Shown: positions 6,641 through 7,694 of the stretch, one piece after another
How positions within the stretch are numbered: the first letter of the stretch is position 1
Layout of the letters: the number at the start of each line of letters is the position of its first letter
Assembly: GCA_026648125.1 (NCBI GenBank)
Contig: JAPKGD010000069.1
Span: forward strand, 1-7,694
Origin: Bdellovibrionales bacterium
Lineage (GTDB): Bacteria > Bdellovibrionota > Bdellovibrionia > Bdellovibrionales > UBA1609
DNA length: 7,694 nt
Reading direction: 5' to 3'
Made by a program: the position numbers and the translations under genes
The notes under the pieces: generated by a model
What the model saw: only the letters and a program-made list of their open reading frames with translations
What the model was told of the DNA's origin: nothing
Databases searched by the model: none

Positions 6641-7345
6641 ATGTCGAAGGAAAAGTTTGATCGCAGTAAACCGCACGTGAATATCGGCACCATTGGCCAC
6701 GTCGACCACGGTAAAACGACGTTGACCGCGGCGATCACGACCGTTTTGGCCAAGGCCGGCGGCGCGACCGCAATGGGTTACGACCAGATTGATAAAGCTC
6801 CAGAAGAAAAAGAGCGTGGTATTACCATCTCGACTTCTCACGTTGAGTATCAGACGCCGAATCGTCACTACGCTCACGTGGATTGCCCCGGTCACGCGGA
6901 TTACGTGAAGAACATGATCACTGGTGCGGCTCAGATGGACGGAGCGATTCTTGTTGTGTCTGCAGCTGACGGTCCGATGCCACAAACTCGCGAGCACATT
7001 CTACTCGCTCGTCAGGTGGGTGTTCCCGCCATCGTTGTTTTCATGAACAAAGTGGACATGGTTGATGATAAAGAACTCCTCGACCTCGTTGAGCTCGAAA
7101 TTCGCGAACTTCTCTCTAAGTACGAATTCCCTGGCGATAAGATTCCGATCGTTAAAGGTTCGGCTCTTAAGGCGCTCAACGGAGATTCGTCTGAGATTGG
7201 TGAGCCAGCGATTCTCAAGTTGATGGAAGAGGTCGATAACTACATCCCCACTCCTCAGCGTGTAACAGACAAGCCGTTCCTTATGCCCATCGAGGACGTG
7301 TTCTCGATCTCGGGTCGTGGAACAGTTGTAACTGGCCGTATCGAG
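6641..7345 (+). CDS. tuf: Elongation factor Tu, 5' portion only (about 235 of an expected 395 or so codons)
   Basis: EF-Tu is the GTPase that brings aminoacyl-tRNA to the ribosome. The G domain is complete. G1 is GHVDHGKT (19-26), the switch I Thr is T62 in RGITI, and G3 is DCPGH (81-85) with the catalytic His85. G4 is NKVD (136-139) and G5 is GSALK (173-177). Domain II begins near 209 with KPFLMPIEDVFSISGRG. The match to EF-Tu ends after TGRIE (231-235). Every EF-Tu I know continues with an RG..K.G-type sequence here, whereas this one reads AAGKVIGVVSRGG. The reading frame itself stays open to the window end. Context is the classic tRNA-Thr/Tyr/Gly/Thr–tuf operon. Base composition of this part (about 52-55 % GC near the end) is slightly above upstream genes, as usual for codon-biased tuf. 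The lost 3' part is most likely an assembly or library artefact. Confidence 0.95.
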
Positions 7346-7352
7346 GCCGCGG
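7340..7352. other. Sequence junction: tuf joined to unrelated high-GC DNA
   Basis: EF-Tu similarity stops at the GAG codon 7343-7345 and protease-like sequence begins at once. GC rises from about 52-55 % in the 120 bases ending at 7320 to about 73 % in 7381-7680 (hand count). The exact breakpoint may be a few bases either way, because a GAG codon could belong to either side. No transposon end, repeat or att-like site is visible. Confidence 0.85.
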
Positions 7353-7694
7353 GGAAGGTCATCGGGGTGGTCTCCCGGGGAGGCCAGGGTTGCACGACGC
7401 CGATCTACGGCTCGGTCTACTCGTGGAGCGAGTTCATCGTCGCCACCGCCAAGGACGCGGCCGAAAAGGGCGGGTACGCGCCGCCGTTCTGGGTCACCAG
7501 CGGAAAGAGCGATCCGGAAGAGCAGCCGCCGACGGGGACGGGGGGCTCGAGCGGTGGCAGCGCGCAAGGCGCGCCCTGCAGCCCCACCCAGGCCTGCCCC
7601 GGCGGGTACGAGTGCTTCGGCACGACGGAGTCGGCGTCCTGCCTGGCCCAGTGCGACGCGGCCACGCCCTGCGGCGCCGGCCTCGAGTGCACCG
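7346..7694 (+). CDS. Trypsin-like serine protease C-terminus with Cys-rich modules (partial at both ends)
   Basis: This 116-codon fragment begins just downstream of where a trypsin fold would carry its catalytic GDSGG. GVVSRGGQGC (7-16) aligns with the S214-x-G216...C220 strand of S1 proteases. P-I-Y..V..W..FI (19-31) matches the C-terminal helix region. A Gly/Ser/Pro-rich linker (about 52-76) follows, then a Cys-rich segment with Cys at 78, 84, 90, 99, 103, 109 and 115. This forms two C-x5-C-x5-C modules 25 residues apart. About 93 % of codons end in G or C. From memory, this architecture is typical of secreted proteins of Myxococcota. No catalytic residue is present in the fragment. It is in frame with tuf, but in such GC-rich DNA an open frame across a join is weak evidence for a true fusion. 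The 3' end lies beyond the window. Confidence 0.75.

Noticed and set aside
7001..7692. Minus-strand open frames opposite tuf and the high-GC tail
   Set aside because: They are antisense to recognisable EF-Tu and protease coding sequence, span the junction, and have low-complexity Arg/Ala/Pro-rich translations typical of GC-rich shadows.
6641..7694. A genuine EF-Tu–protease fusion toxin or novel defence protein
   Set aside because: The join lies inside a conserved EF-Tu strand, removes the protease catalytic Ser region, and coincides exactly with a large GC shift. No linker or domain boundary is respected.

Overview
The window reads as a stretch of bacterial housekeeping chromosome of moderate GC, roughly 50 % or slightly below by eye. 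It ends in an abrupt switch to DNA of about 73 % GC that looks foreign to it. The main part suggests a Gram-negative proteobacterium-like lineage. The evidence is a sigma-54 activator, a secreted DUF885 protein with a Sec signal peptide, and a tRNA-Thr/Tyr/Gly/Thr–tuf cluster like the tufB operon of Proteobacteria. The EF-Tu wording and overall feel recall Bdellovibrionota and former Deltaproteobacteria; this is inference from memory, not a search.

Layout: 1-744 is the C-terminal part of an NtrX-like sigma-54-dependent response regulator, cut by the window start. It is followed 25 bases later by proS (770-2500). A convergent gene for a secreted DUF885-family putative metallopeptidase (2497-4314, minus) overlaps the end of proS by 4 bases. 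An 85-base divergent gap precedes pyrF (4400-5116), which overlaps a SpoU/TrmH-family RNA 2'-O-methyltransferase gene (5113-5943) by ATGA. Next come a probable stable-RNA promoter (about 5979-6008) and four tRNA genes: Thr-UGU, Tyr-GUA, Gly-UCC and Thr-GGU (6073-6546). A 94-base leader leads to tuf at 6641.

About 235 codons into tuf, at about 7345, the sequence switches inside the reading frame to a different coding sequence with about 93 % G/C at third codon positions. That sequence is the C-terminal end of a trypsin-like serine protease, then a Gly/Ser/Pro linker and two Cys-rich modules, an architecture I associate with secreted proteins of Myxococcota. The frame stays open across the switch. 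The simplest explanation is a chimeric contig or read join, not a natural EF-Tu–protease fusion: the join removes most of EF-Tu domains II and III and the catalytic part of the protease.

Functionally the main part is a translation-centred neighbourhood: aminoacylation (ProS), rRNA or tRNA methylation, four tRNAs and EF-Tu. Pyrimidine synthesis (PyrF), a regulator and an exported hydrolase are interspersed. I found no CRISPR array, insertion sequence, phage gene or defence system. The most unusual items are the tuf/protease junction, a long near-perfect hairpin between the first two tRNA genes, and a C·A mismatch in the T stem of tRNA-Thr(UGU).
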